Shown here: one piece after another, positions 15,528 to 24,703 of the stretch
Layout: every line of letters starts with the position of its first letter
Numbering within the stretch: the first letter of the stretch is position 1
Assembly: GCA_020847095.1 (NCBI GenBank)
Contig: JADLCR010000018.1
Location: 1-60,467 of the forward strand
Direction of reading: 5' to 3'
From: Oligoflexia bacterium
Lineage (GTDB): Bacteria; Bdellovibrionota; Bdellovibrionia; JABDDW01
DNA: 60,467 nucleotides
The notes under the pieces: model-generated
Told to the model about the DNA's origin: nothing
Databases searched by the model: none
The model's input: the letters and a program-made list of their open reading frames with translations, nothing else
Position numbers and translations under genes: made by a program

Positions 15528-17501
15528 CTATTTCAACGATCCGCCACCGGTATCGGATTTGACTACCGATCCCTTGGTGACGGTTAACGGAATGAGTGAT
15601 TTTTCAATTTCTTTTCGAGGCGACATTTTCAAAATGCCCGAAGCGCCAGTCGTAGAAACATTGAATAGTTGGTCGCGAATAGCGGCACGAGAAGAAGAAA
15701 ATCCAGAGGCCTTCATTGCGGATAATAAAGTAACGCCCGCATCGAAGGCTTGAGACTCGATGATGTCGGGTTTGTATCCAAAGGCCCCATGGAACTCATT
15801 TGAAAATCGACTAAAGTTTGGGTTTGTTTCAGCGCTTAATATCTCATCAAAAAACAAAGAGTTTTCTACGGCCTTTCCGGCGCGCACAGGTAACTGGGGG
15901 GAATTCCACAAATTCGTTCCAAGTAAAACGACATTGTTGATGTCGTTGTAAGCAAGCATGGCCGAAATTTGACCGATAACTTTGGGACTATCGGGAATAA
16001 ATAAGGCATCAAAATCAACTACCGGCGGAAGAATATCTTTCGGCGGTTTCAGTCGCGCGGATTTGCTTGTTTGCGCTTTTTTCCACTCGTTGAGCCGATA
16101 GGCTAATTCTTTGCCGCGGTCTTCCTCATAAAAAGTTCCCGCAAGCCGTTGAATGGCCTCTCGAAAATCCTTTTCATCAGGAGCGTATGTTTGGGCCGCT
16201 ACGACTTGTCCACCGTTGAGCAATACATAATCCCAAAAGGCGGTGGCATGCTCAGTTCCATAAACGTCATTTGGATATAAAATGGCAAACCGCTTTAACC
16301 CGCGCTTTTGAACAGCAAAGTCAGCAAGAGCTCTCATTTGCATGTCAGGGGTGAGGCTTACGCGAAAAATCCATTCGCCAATTTCAGTAAGACCTTGTTT
16401 TTGCGAAAGAGTCAGGCACGGAACGCCGAGCTCTTGGGCCTTTTGCGCAGCCACTTGGGCGCTTTTACTTGTGATGTCTCCCACAATTGCGATCACATGA
16501 TCTTCAGTGACCAGGCGCTCGACAGCTTTTTGCGCAGCCTCTGAGGTTCCCTCCGAATCAATAACGGCTAACTTGATTCCCGAGGAATTTTTTCCAAAAA
16601 TACCAAAGGCGAGCTGAAGCCCGCGCAAAGCTTTTTGACCCGCCTGAGCATTTTTCCCTGACAAGGGAAGTAATACTCCGACCACGTTTGAGTCCGTAAC
16701 CTCGCGGGCATCAAGTAAGTTCAAATATTGCTGGCCTCGGCGAGCGTACTCGGTGCCCGTGAATTTGTTAGTTAAAACTGCGAAGTGATTGCGCGCAGGG
16801 CCCCAATTTTTAGCAGTATAATTCAAGATCCCCAGTCGGTATCGAATCAACGGTTCAAAAAGGGACAGATCGCTGTCCGTTGCGATTTGTTCGAGCTCCG
16901 AAAGACTTAAGTTGGCGCCAATGATCTCACCGGCTCGGTTGATCAGCGCTTGTTTATCTGTGATTTGATCCAAAAATTTTGACGACGCATAAAGGTCTCT
17001 GACGGCCTCAAGATTTTGTCCTTGAGCGGCTTTCAGTCGGCCCGATAATTCAAGGATTTGCTGATGGACGGATTTCTCTGTCGTTGCAACGGGCTTAAAC
17101 TTCAAAATAGTGGTCAAGGCCTCAGATGACCGGCCTGATTGCGCAAGTCCTTGTGCGGCTCGAAGAGTGGACACGTCCGCGAATTCACTTTGAGTGTCCC
17201 CATTGACTATATAGAGCCAGTAGGAAATGGCCGTTTTTTGCTCGCCCAGTTCGTGGTGCATTTGCGCCAAATAGTAGGCCGCATTGTCAGAAACGTCAGT
17301 TTTCGGATTGGCCTTCAAGAATTCGTAAAGTTTCTTTATGGCCTGGGGGTACTTCTTTTTCTTAAAGAGATTTTCACCCTCTTTATAATCGAAGTACTGA
17401 GTTTGTGTTACGGGTTGTGGCTCCTCTTTTTGAGGCTGAGAAGTTGTGGCACATCCAAATAAGACCAACGTCGCGGCAAAAACGAGAATTACGCGGATCA
17501 T
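15528..17501 (-). CDS. LpoA-like lipoprotein (TPR plus periplasmic-binding-protein fold)
   Basis: A 657-residue lipoprotein with lipobox LFGC at residues 14-17. Residues 35-270 are TPR-like helices ([16 protein letters not shown] and following pairs). From about 280 to 640 there is a type I periplasmic-binding-protein fold ([20 protein letters not shown], then [18 protein letters not shown]). This two-part layout is that of LpoA, the outer-membrane activator of PBP1a, and of related penicillin-binding-protein activators. The start overlaps the dnaJ stop by four bases, so it is translated with the chaperone genes, which is an unusual pairing. The amino-acid receptor family is the alternative, but the TPR part argues against it. 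Confidence 0.78.
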   Translation of the reverse strand: MIRVILVFAATLVLFGCATTSQPQKEEPQPVTQTQYFDYKEGENLFKKKKYPQAIKKLYEFLKANPKTDVSDNAAYYLAQMHHELGEQKTAISYWLYIVNGDTQSEFADVSTLRAAQGLAQSGRSSEALTTILKFKPVATTEKSVHQQILELSGRLKAAQGQNLEAVRDLYASSKFLDQITDKQALINRAGEIIGANLSLSELEQIATDSDLSLFEPLIRYRLGILNYTAKNWGPARNHFAVLTNKFTGTEYARRGQQYLNLLDAREVTDSNVVGVLLPLSGKNAQAGQKALRGLQLAFGIFGKNSSGIKLAVIDSEGTSEAAQKAVERLVTEDHVIAIVGDITSKSAQVAAQKAQELGVPCLTLSQKQGLTEIGEWIFRVSLTPDMQMRALADFAVQKRGLKRFAILYPNDVYGTEHATAFWDYVLLNGGQVVAAQTYAPDEKDFREAIQRLAGTFYEEDRGKELAYRLNEWKKAQTSKSARLKPPKDILPPVVDFDALFIPDSPKVIGQISAMLAYNDINNVVLLGTNLWNSPQLPVRAGKAVENSLFFDEILSAETNPNFSRFSNEFHGAFGYKPDIIESQAFDAGVTLLSAMKASGFSSSRAAIRDQLFNVSTTGASGILKMSPRKEIEKSLIPLTVTKGSVVKSDTGGGSLK

Positions 17502-18631
17502 GGGTTCCTTTTAAGTTGCTTGAGTTTCTCCTGGTATTGTTTCTTAAGAGGCGTCTCTTGTCCAAGACTATCGAATTTTTTGAGCACTTCTCGCTGCTCG
17601 GCCGTCAATTGGCTTGGAACGTCGACAATAACTCGCACAAATAAATCTCCCGATCCATAACCTCCAAGGCGGGGAAAGCCTTTTCCCTTTATTCGAAAGG
17701 TTTTGCCCGTTGGAGTACCGGCGGGAACTTTCAAAGAAACCATTCCGGTTAAAGTGGGGACCGAAACCTCTACTCCAATAGTGGCTTCAGCAAAGCTGAT
17801 TGGAAATTCACAAAGCACGTCATCTTCTTGTCGCTCAAACAACGGGTGCTGGGCCAACTGTATAACCACATACAAATCGCCGCTGGGACCGCCGGACAAT
17901 CCTGCGTCGCCTTCTCCCTTAAGCTTGAGTCGCTGGCCTGAGTTAACTCCAGCAGGAACGGTGACCGCAAGCTTAGCTGGAGCCTGAACGGCACGTTCAC
18001 CACGGCAAGACGGGCAAGGGTTTTTGATCACCGATCCTTCGCCATGACATTGCGGACATGGTCGGGATACTGCAAAAAAACCTTGTTGAAATCTTACTTC
18101 TCCGCTTCCGCCGCACTGACCGCAAGCCGTAGGAGCCTCTCCATTTTTAGTGCCCATTCCTTTGCAGGTTTGGCAGGGGCGATGTCTCATAAAGCTAATT
18201 TGTTTTTCACATCCGAGAGCGGCTTCTTCAAAAGTGACAGACATGGTGTATCGAAGATCGGCCCCTCGTTGTCTGCGATCGTGGCCTCCACGGCCGCGAG
18301 GACCGCCGCCACCAAAAAAGTCACCAAAGACATCATTGAAAATGTCTTGAAACGAGGCCCCCTCGCCAAAGCCACCGAATCCCTGACCCGCTCCGCCCCC
18401 AAATCCTTGAGCGCCGGCATGACCAAACTGATCATACATTTGTCGCTTCTTCGGGTCGCTTAGTACCTCGTAGGCTTCAGAGAGTTCTTTGAATTTCTCT
18501 TCGGCCTCTTTGTTGTTGGGATTCTTGTCTGGGTGAAACTTAAGTGCAAGTTTGCGATAAGCTTTTTTGAGCTCATCGGCATTTGCCGTTCGTGTGACGC
18601 CAAGAATTTCGTAGTAATCACGCTTGGCCAT
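17498..18631 (-). CDS. dnaJ: Chaperone protein DnaJ
   Basis: A type I J-protein of 377 residues, the co-chaperone that delivers clients to DnaK. The J domain carries HPD (LKFHPDKNP, about residue 33), followed by a Gly/Phe-rich region (about 75-115). The zinc domain has [24 protein letters not shown] and CPSCRGER; the fourth repeat lacks its last glycine but keeps both cysteines. The C-terminal client-binding domains are complete. It begins three bases after the grpE stop and overlaps the LpoA-like gene by four bases. dnaK is not in the window. Confidence 0.96.
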   Translation of the reverse strand: MAKRDYYEILGVTRTANADELKKAYRKLALKFHPDKNPNNKEAEEKFKELSEAYEVLSDPKKRQMYDQFGHAGAQGFGGGAGQGFGGFGEGASFQDIFNDVFGDFFGGGGPRGRGGHDRRQRGADLRYTMSVTFEEAALGCEKQISFMRHRPCQTCKGMGTKNGEAPTACGQCGGSGEVRFQQGFFAVSRPCPQCHGEGSVIKNPCPSCRGERAVQAPAKLAVTVPAGVNSGQRLKLKGEGDAGLSGGPSGDLYVVIQLAQHPLFERQEDDVLCEFPISFAEATIGVEVSVPTLTGMVSLKVPAGTPTGKTFRIKGKGFPRLGGYGSGDLFVRVIVDVPSQLTAEQREVLKKFDSLGQETPLKKQYQEKLKQLKRNP

Positions 18632-18634
18632 AAA

Positions 18635-19165
18635 TTAATTTCCGTTCTTTCCGCCATCTTGAGAAATTGTGTTTACCACGACCTGAGCAGGTCTGATCAC
18701 TCGACCGTGAAGCTTGTAAGCTTTCTTAAACACTTGGGTGACCACATTTGGAGGCACGGCCGGGTTGCTCTCAGAAGTTAACGCTTCGTGAATCATGGGG
18801 TCAAATATTTGTCCCTTAGGGTCGACTTCTTCTACACCAAATTTTTCTAAAACTTTTCTAAACTCACCCGAGATGAGAGACAGCCCTTCTTTAAAAGTTT
18901 CAATGCTCTCGGTCGTTAAAGGTGTTTGACGGGCGCGCTCCAAATTGTCCAATACGGCTATGAATTCACGGAGCACGGGTTCAGACCCGTACTTCATTAA
19001 ATCCGAGCGTTCTTTTATTGTTTGTTTTCGGAAATTATCAAAATCCGCTCTTAGGTAGAGGTATTGTTTTTTATGCTCTTCAATTTGTAACTTGAGGCTT
19101 TCGAGCTCGTCAGGCGCGGGTGTACCGTTACCATTGTTATTTGGAGTGTCGTTCGAATTTTCCAT
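18635..19165 (-). CDS. grpE: Nucleotide exchange factor GrpE
   Basis: GrpE drives ADP release from DnaK. The 176-residue protein has an Asn-rich, flexible start, the long helical dimer region (about 22-75, with YLRADFDNFRKQTIKER), and the beta-domain signature (IFDPMIHEAL near 125, then GRVIRPAQVVV). The ATG follows AAGAGG. It heads a grpE-dnaJ-LpoA-like operon. TTGACA lies upstream (minus strand, 19211-19206), but a matching -10 would put the start site in the ribosome binding site, so the promoter is not assigned. Confidence 0.95.
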   Translation of the reverse strand: MENSNDTPNNNGNGTPAPDELESLKLQIEEHKKQYLYLRADFDNFRKQTIKERSDLMKYGSEPVLREFIAVLDNLERARQTPLTTESIETFKEGLSLISGEFRKVLEKFGVEEVDPKGQIFDPMIHEALTSESNPAVPPNVVTQVFKKAYKLHGRVIRPAQVVVNTISQDGGKNGN

Positions 19166-19221
19166 AGGACCTCTTAAGTTAGCAATATGAGGAGGCTTTT
19201 CAATTTGTCAACGAATGAGCC

Positions 19222-20361
19222 TTAAAAAGCAAACTCCACAAACACTTGATTTGATATCAGAATTCCTTGTCGAGTCAACCGCAGGTCCTCTCCTTCAAGG
19301 GTAACCAAGCCCTGATTTTGAAGGCGTTTAATGGCTTGCTGCTGCGCTGAATCCAGGGGGCCTCCAAAGGTTCGAGCAAATTCCCTAAGATTTAGACCTT
19401 GGGATGTGCGCAATGAGGTATGGCAAAAGTCCGTTTTGGCCTGATTAAGTGTTAACAACTCCCCTTGGGTTTCAGAAACCTTCAATGGATCAAAATCTTC
19501 TTTGATTTGTTCAAAATATTCAGAAAGCGAACGGGAGTTCCAGAATCGGACCCCCCATGAGCCTTTTTTAAGGTAAGAGTGAGACGACAATCCAACACCC
19601 CAGTACTCTTGATTTTGCCAATACAAAAGATTATGCCGGCTTTCAAAACCCCTGATCGCGTAATTGCTGATTTCATATCTATAAAAATCACGCTTCGACA
19701 GTTCTTCATCGATCAAGTCGAACATTTGGGCCTGCTCTTCGTCAGGCGCGCGCCCCGTATTCATGGGGTGCCCTGTGGGCACCGTGAGGCAGTAGGGGCT
19801 TGCGTGTTTGGGGTTGTAGTCGTCAAGAATATTCAAATCGGAGGCGAGGTCACCGAGCGTTTGGGTTGGAAGTCCAAACAAAATATCCACCGAGTAGTTG
19901 AGCTTTCGAGACTCCAAAAGTTTAAGAGTTTCATGGGTATCCTGGGCAGAATGCTTGCGATGACAAAGCTTTAAGAGCCGATCATTAAAGGTTTGAACGC
20001 CTACGGAAAATCGATTGAACCCCGCTTCCGTGAAAGCCTCGATTTTTGTTTCATCTAAGGTGGCGGGATTTATCTCCAGGGTCACTTCGGTCTGACTATT
20101 CCAGGTAAACCCGTTTATCGAAAACTCTGCGAGAATATCACCCAATAGGCTTGGGTGCAGCAAAGAGGGGGTGCCGCCTCCAAAGTAAATCGTATCAACC
20201 GCGCGGGGGCCAACGGCAGTTCCCCGATTGCGAATCTCGTTTTTTAGATGATTGATATAGAGGTTTGGGGATAAGATTTGGCTAGCTTCAAATGTTGCAA
20301 AATCGCAGTAAGTGCAACGCTGAAGACAGTACGGAATGTGAACATATATTCCAAAAGCCAT
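19222..20361 (-). CDS. hemW: HemW-type radical SAM heme chaperone
   Basis: A 379-residue radical SAM protein of the HemN/HemW group. The 4Fe-4S motif is CLQRCTYCDF (about residues 11-20, CxxxCxxC), and GGGTPSLL (about 65-72) binds SAM. It lacks the N-terminal extension of true coproporphyrinogen oxidase HemN and matches HemW in length. HemW is thought to bind heme and deliver it to respiratory proteins. I chose ATG 20361, six bases after AAGGGA; an in-frame start at 20508 would overlap the divergent peptidase gene. Only 32 bp separate the two start codons. Confidence 0.92.
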   Translation of the reverse strand: MAFGIYVHIPYCLQRCTYCDFATFEASQILSPNLYINHLKNEIRNRGTAVGPRAVDTIYFGGGTPSLLHPSLLGDILAEFSINGFTWNSQTEVTLEINPATLDETKIEAFTEAGFNRFSVGVQTFNDRLLKLCHRKHSAQDTHETLKLLESRKLNYSVDILFGLPTQTLGDLASDLNILDDYNPKHASPYCLTVPTGHPMNTGRAPDEEQAQMFDLIDEELSKRDFYRYEISNYAIRGFESRHNLLYWQNQEYWGVGLSSHSYLKKGSWGVRFWNSRSLSEYFEQIKEDFDPLKVSETQGELLTLNQAKTDFCHTSLRTSQGLNLREFARTFGGPLDSAQQQAIKRLQNQGLVTLEGEDLRLTRQGILISNQVFVEFAF

Positions 20362-20393
20362 CGATATTCCCTTCTTGGAGGTATAACAAACAG

Positions 20394-23009
20394 ATGCTTT
20401 CCCATTATAGCCTAAAGAATAAGTTGAAAATTTTACTGGTAGAGTCGCGCAAAGCGCCGGTGGTTTCGATCCAGGTCTGGGTGAAAAATGGAAGTGCTGA
20501 CGAAACAAAAGGCATTGAAGGCATCAGTCACTTCATCGAGCACCTCGTCTTTAAGGGAACTGAATCGTTTGGCGTCGGAGAGGTGGCCCGCACAATCGAA
20601 GGTGCCGGTGGAGAGCTTAACGCCTATACGACTTTTGATTACACGGTATTTCACGTCACGATGTCTAAAGAAGATTCTAAGACAGGACTTCATGCATTGT
20701 ATGAAATGGTGGCCAAGCCCAAATTTGACGCCGAAGAAGTAGATAAAGAAAGGGAAGTGGTCATTGAAGAAATCAAGCGCTCCCTTGATAACCCCTATCA
20801 GGTTTCATCGCAGAAACTATTTTCGACAGTCTTTCAAAAACATCCCTACGGCATTCCGATCATTGGATTTGATAAAAACATCCGCAAGGTGAATGTCAAA
20901 ACTCTGCGTACTTTTCATCAAAAGCGTTATTCAACGGACAACATGACCGTTGTCGTCGTGGGCGACTTTAATCGAAAAGAAATTGACCGCCAAATTACGC
21001 AGACCTTTGGGACGCTTTCGGCCTCGAGAGTTACGGCCGCGAAAAGAAAAACTGAACCAAAACAATCTAAGCCTCGCATCCTGTATGAGTTAACTAAGTT
21101 TAAAGAGGCCTCGATTAACTTTGCCTTTAGAGCGCCGTCGATCAGTAGCCAAGATGTGGCGACGCTTGATGTGATGTGCATGATTATTGGTCAAGGAGAC
21201 AGCTCTCGACTTGTGCGGCGATTGCGCTTAGAGGCTCCACTGGTTAACAGCGTGGGTGCTGGCCAATACAACCCGAAAGATCCGGGGTTACTCAGCGTCA
21301 CTTGTCACTTGAATGTAGAAAACATCTCTAAGGTCGCAGAAACCGTTGCGCAAGAATTGTCTGCCATATGTCGAGGAGACATCTTGGCGCAAGAAATTGA
21401 GCGCGCGAAGTTGAATATTGAAGCTGATGAGGTGTTTTCGCTTGAAACAGTAGATGGTCTGGCAAGAAAGGTTGGCTTTTCTCAGTTGATGACTCGGTCT
21501 CCGGACTATATTGAAAAATACTTAGACCTATTACGTAAGGTCGATGTGAAAAGCGTCACAAAAGTTGCAAGAAAATATTTGGACCCAAAACTTTCGACAA
21601 TTTGCTTGTGCATTCATAAAGAGGATGCAGGCGTCTATACAAAGAAAAAATTTGCAGATGACTGCCGCCAGCTCACCACAGCATTAAAGACGGCGATCAA
21701 GGCTAAAGTGTCGCCATCTCAGAAAGTAAAATCAGAAAAGCACTTACATATTGCTTTGAAAACCTCCGGTCGCACGCATCCGATTGTGAAGCATAGGTTG
21801 TCGAACGGTGGGCTGCTTATTTTGAAAAAAAATCCTGAGATTCCAATTATCCACGGAAAAATAGGATTTCTTGGAGGCTTGCGAAAAGAAACGTCAGCTA
21901 ATTTGGGCGTGACAACGCTTTTGTCCAACGTTTGGACGTCAGGCACTCAAGGTTACTCAGAGCGCGAAATCGCCGAAGTTATTGAAGGTTGCGCCGGGAG
22001 TATTTCAGCGTTTGGAGGGCGAAACAGCATCGGCATTAATATTGAGATGCTCAAAACTCATCAGAAGGAAGCTTGGGATATTTTCGAAAAAGTTGTGACG
22101 GAACCAACCTTTCCTAGTGAAGCTGTTGCGCGAGAGGCAAGTCTCCAAATTGAAGCCATTAAAACTCGACACGATCACCCCAGTTCAGTGGCCACCCAAT
22201 TGTTTTTAGAAGCGATGTTTCAATCGCATCCTTATGCACGAGATGTCATGGGTAAAGAGCTCTCAGTGTCTCGAATCGATCGCGACACCGTGAAGGATCA
22301 CTATAGAGGAACGGCACTTTCGGGTAATGCGGTTGCCGTTGTCACCGGAGATTTCGATCAAAATAAAGTGATCGATCGCTTTGAGCGTTTGACCTCAAGT
22401 TTAGAAAAGGGACCTAAATATCTAGAAGTGTTTCCGCTGGGAAGCCTGACTGAAGATCAAACGGTTTTTGAAAAGTCAGAAAAAGAGCAAAGTCACATCA
22501 TCATTGGTGTGCGCGGGCTTACTTTTTCGGACCCGGATCGCTATTGCCTCACGGTGCTTCAAGGAATCTTGGCGGGTCAAGGTGGCAGGTTATTTCTAGA
22601 GTTAAGAGACAAGGCATCGCTTGCTTATACAGTAAGCCCGGTCAGCATGCTGGGAGTGGAGACCGGGTATTTTGGGGTATACATTGGATGTTCCCCGGAT
22701 AATGGCAAAAAGGCCGTTTCAATGATTAATGAAGAGCTCGAAAAAATTGCTCGAACATCACCAACCGAAGAAGAGGTTGAGAGAGCTAAGCGATACTTGA
22801 TCGGGCGAAATCATATTGATTTGCAAAGAAATGGCTCCCAAGCATCAGCGATACTTTTTGACGAACTGTATGGAATCGACTGTGAAGAAGCCTTTAGGTT
22901 TTCTGAACATTTGAAGCCCATTAAAGCCCATCATGTGAGGGATTTGGCCCATAGGCTCTTTTCTCAAAAAAGGGTATCCGTAGCCGTCGGTCCTGAGGCT
23001 CCCTGGTAA
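20394..23009 (+). CDS. M16 (pitrilysin-family) zinc peptidase, tandem double domain
   Basis: An 871-residue protein made of two M16 units. The first (about 1-420) has the inverted zinc motif HFIEH (residues 45-49) and the third ligand in REVVIEEIKRSLDNP. The second (about 460-870) keeps the fold (GVTTLLSNVWTSG, then ETGYFGVYIGC) but lacks HxxEH, so it is a non-catalytic half that closes the chamber. No signal peptide is visible from ATG 20394, which follows GGAGGT. Family members degrade peptides up to a few kDa. The start is 32 bp from divergent hemW. Confidence 0.92.
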   Translation: MLSHYSLKNKLKILLVESRKAPVVSIQVWVKNGSADETKGIEGISHFIEHLVFKGTESFGVGEVARTIEGAGGELNAYTTFDYTVFHVTMSKEDSKTGLHALYEMVAKPKFDAEEVDKEREVVIEEIKRSLDNPYQVSSQKLFSTVFQKHPYGIPIIGFDKNIRKVNVKTLRTFHQKRYSTDNMTVVVVGDFNRKEIDRQITQTFGTLSASRVTAAKRKTEPKQSKPRILYELTKFKEASINFAFRAPSISSQDVATLDVMCMIIGQGDSSRLVRRLRLEAPLVNSVGAGQYNPKDPGLLSVTCHLNVENISKVAETVAQELSAICRGDILAQEIERAKLNIEADEVFSLETVDGLARKVGFSQLMTRSPDYIEKYLDLLRKVDVKSVTKVARKYLDPKLSTICLCIHKEDAGVYTKKKFADDCRQLTTALKTAIKAKVSPSQKVKSEKHLHIALKTSGRTHPIVKHRLSNGGLLILKKNPEIPIIHGKIGFLGGLRKETSANLGVTTLLSNVWTSGTQGYSEREIAEVIEGCAGSISAFGGRNSIGINIEMLKTHQKEAWDIFEKVVTEPTFPSEAVAREASLQIEAIKTRHDHPSSVATQLFLEAMFQSHPYARDVMGKELSVSRIDRDTVKDHYRGTALSGNAVAVVTGDFDQNKVIDRFERLTSSLEKGPKYLEVFPLGSLTEDQTVFEKSEKEQSHIIIGVRGLTFSDPDRYCLTVLQGILAGQGGRLFLELRDKASLAYTVSPVSMLGVETGYFGVYIGCSPDNGKKAVSMINEELEKIARTSPTEEEVERAKRYLIGRNHIDLQRNGSQASAILFDELYGIDCEEAFRFSEHLKPIKAHHVRDLAHRLFSQKRVSVAVGPEAPW

Positions 23010-23065
23010 AAAGTCTAGTTAAAACAGCAATTTAGCTAATGCTTTCGGCGAGTCCTGCCGAATAG

Positions 23066-23071
23066 TATAAT
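23066..23071 (+). promoter_or_regulatory. Possible -10 box before the tat-linked operon
   Basis: A perfect TATAAT occurs 34 bp upstream of the TTG at 23105. At 17-bp spacing the -35 position reads TTTCGG, which is poor and overlaps a small hairpin (TTCGGC-N7-GCCGAA, 23044-23062). The position suits a promoter for the unknown gene and tat genes, but the -35 is unconvincing. Confidence 0.35.
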
Positions 23072-23104
23072 AGATAATAGGGTAGTTTTTGGGGGGTATA
23101 GAAG

Positions 23105-23716
23105 TTGGGTAAGCCCAAAATCGATTTGGTTCTAGAGCCAGCCGAATTCTTTATGAAGCAGGTCACAAGCGCCATGGCCCGTCAGAACCTCAATGCGTCA
23201 AAAACGGCTGAGTTCTATTTGGTAGAGCTATTAAACCGTTTTATCCACTCTTCAAATCTTTATTCCGAAAACGGTGGGGAGCAGGAGCCCCTAGCAATCA
23301 TGTTTTTGAAATCCCAGTCTAAGGATGTTGAGGGGGGTGAAAAGGTCAGGCTTTTGAAAAGAACCGGCGACATTTCGTTATACATCAGCGGATTTTTTGC
23401 AGACTCACTAAATCGCAAAGTGGTTGATCTCGATTATTACAGATCAATGGGCGCCATTGCCTATCGCACTCTTTCGGGTGCTATCAGAGAAGACTGCTTT
23501 CAGGAGCTCTATACGGAGCTTCACAACAAATTCTCTGCGTTTGCCGATGTGCTCACAGAGATTAGCCAGGATATTTTTTCCAAAGATAATCAAAATTTAT
23601 TGCGTCTTTACGAAGTCTATGCTCGAACTGGCAGCGAAGTTATTCGCAAACAGCTTGTCGAGCGCGGACTGGTGGCTCCGGCCGTTACGTCGCCCTCTGG
23701 CAAGCTTAAAAACTGA
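23105..23716 (+). CDS. Conserved-looking cytoplasmic protein of unknown function upstream of tat genes
   Basis: Not recognised. 203 residues, without signal peptide or membrane segment, mostly alpha-helical with acidic and aromatic residues (AEFYLVELLNRFIHSS, then DCFQELYTELHNKFSAFADVLTEI). It starts with TTG at 23105 after a GGGGGG run. Fourteen bases separate its stop from tatB, so it is probably co-transcribed with the Tat genes and might assist substrate handling or regulate the pathway. That link is inferred from position alone. Confidence 0.72.
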   Translation: MGKPKIDLVLEPAEFFMKQVTSAMARQNLNASKTAEFYLVELLNRFIHSSNLYSENGGEQEPLAIMFLKSQSKDVEGGEKVRLLKRTGDISLYISGFFADSLNRKVVDLDYYRSMGAIAYRTLSGAIREDCFQELYTELHNKFSAFADVLTEISQDIFSKDNQNLLRLYEVYARTGSEVIRKQLVERGLVAPAVTSPSGKLKN

Positions 23717-23730
23717 AGAGGATTAATTCA

Positions 23731-23958
23731 TTGTTTAACCTCGGATTCAGCGAAGTGCTGATTTTGGCGGCAATTGCGCTAATTTTCATCGGTCCAAAAG
23801 AGCTTCCTCAGATTGCGAAGGTAATTGGAAGAATGCTTGGTGAATTTCGCCGAGCGCTTTCTGACGTGAGTCAATCAATGGACCAGCAGGTTCAAACTCC
23901 ACCCAAATTAAAGGAACAAGGCACACAATCAAATGGTGATGACACAGCAAAATCCTGA
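23731..23958 (+). CDS. tatB: Twin-arginine translocase TatA/TatB-family subunit (TatB-like)
   Basis: A 75-residue protein with the TatA/B layout: one N-terminal membrane helix (VLILAAIALIFI, residues 9-20), a GPKELP hinge, an amphipathic helix (to about residue 48) and a polar tail. The start MFNLGFSEVL, with Glu8, is closer to TatB than to TatA. TatB passes folded twin-arginine substrates to TatC in the inner membrane. It uses TTG at 23731 after GAAGAGGA. Its 3' end overlaps tatC by 26 bases. No second small subunit is present here, so it may do both jobs or have a TatA partner elsewhere. Confidence 0.88.
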   Translation: MFNLGFSEVLILAAIALIFIGPKELPQIAKVIGRMLGEFRRALSDVSQSMDQQVQTPPKLKEQGTQSNGDDTAKS

Positions 23959-24700
23959 CCCTCACGATTCGGCAGTGATGTCGATTACCGAGCACTTGGG
24001 AGAGTTGCGCACGCGACTTATTAATGTCGCATGGATTTTAGTTCTTGGTTTTTTAGCGGCGTATTTTTTCAGTGAAAGGATCTTTGACTTCATTCGTGGC
24101 CCAATTGTTCCCTATTTGCCAGCAGGCACCACCGGCCTTTATTTTACTTCTCCTATTGAAAAGTTTATGGCTCATGTAAAAGTAAGTTTTCTCGGAGGTT
24201 GTATTATAACCTCACCTCTATGGCTCTATCAGGTGTGGGCATTTATAGCCCCCGGGCTTTACAGAAAAGAGCGTTCTTTTGCCACCGGATTCATGTTTTC
24301 AGGAGTTACCCTTTTTGTTGGAGGATGTGCGTTCGCTTATTATTTAGTATTGCCTCTTGCATTCAAATTTCTCTTAGGGTTCGGTGGGACGACGGACGCT
24401 CCGATGATCACCATTGGGGAATATTTAGATTTTATTATCAAATTTTTTCTAGCCTTTGGATTCTCTTTTGAGATGCCCGTTGTAATTGTCTTTCTCGGAC
24501 TCATGGGGCTTGTGACTTCTGAGCAATTGAGAAAAGGAAGAAGGTGGGCCGTTGTCATTATTGCCTTAGTGTCGGCCGTCGTAACACCTCCCGACGCCGT
24601 GAGTATGTTGGCGCTCATGATCCCGCTCGTCGGGTTATATGAAGTGAGCATTGTTCTTGTTAGAATTTTCGCAGGAAAAGCTCAAACCCACAGCGGCTAG
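23933..24700 (+). CDS. tatC: Sec-independent translocase TatC
   Basis: TatC is the twin-arginine signal receptor of the Tat translocase. The 255-residue protein has about six membrane helices and the family signatures: EHLGELRTRL near residue 20, SPIEKFMAHVKVSF near 75, PLWLYQVWAFIAPGLYRKER near 100 and VVTPPDAVS near 220. Several in-frame starts (ATG 23933, GTG 23936, ATG 23939) cluster inside the tatB end; the first is used here. It converges on the EEP gene with a 3-bp gap. Confidence 0.96.
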   Translation: MVMTQQNPDPHDSAVMSITEHLGELRTRLINVAWILVLGFLAAYFFSERIFDFIRGPIVPYLPAGTTGLYFTSPIEKFMAHVKVSFLGGCIITSPLWLYQVWAFIAPGLYRKERSFATGFMFSGVTLFVGGCAFAYYLVLPLAFKFLLGFGGTTDAPMITIGEYLDFIIKFFLAFGFSFEMPVVIVFLGLMGLVTSEQLRKGRRWAVVIIALVSAVVTPPDAVSMLALMIPLVGLYEVSIVLVRIFAGKAQTHSG

Positions 24701-24703
24701 AAA

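Noticed and set aside
15517-15951. Plus-strand open frames over the end of the LpoA-like gene
   Set aside because: Antisense to a confident gene, with no family signature or good start.
17498-18631. DnaJ fourth zinc repeat ending GER instead of GxG as a loss of function
   Set aside because: Both zinc-binding cysteines are kept; only a glycine differs, which is minor variation.
19182-19211. TTGACA with an 18-bp spacer to TATTGC upstream of grpE (minus strand)
   Set aside because: The -10 match is poor and the start site would fall inside the grpE ribosome binding site, so it was not called a promoter.
23044-23062. TTCGGC-N7-GCCGAA hairpin after the M16 gene as a terminator
   Set aside because: The stem is only 6 bp and no T-run follows; it is mentioned only with the possible promoter.
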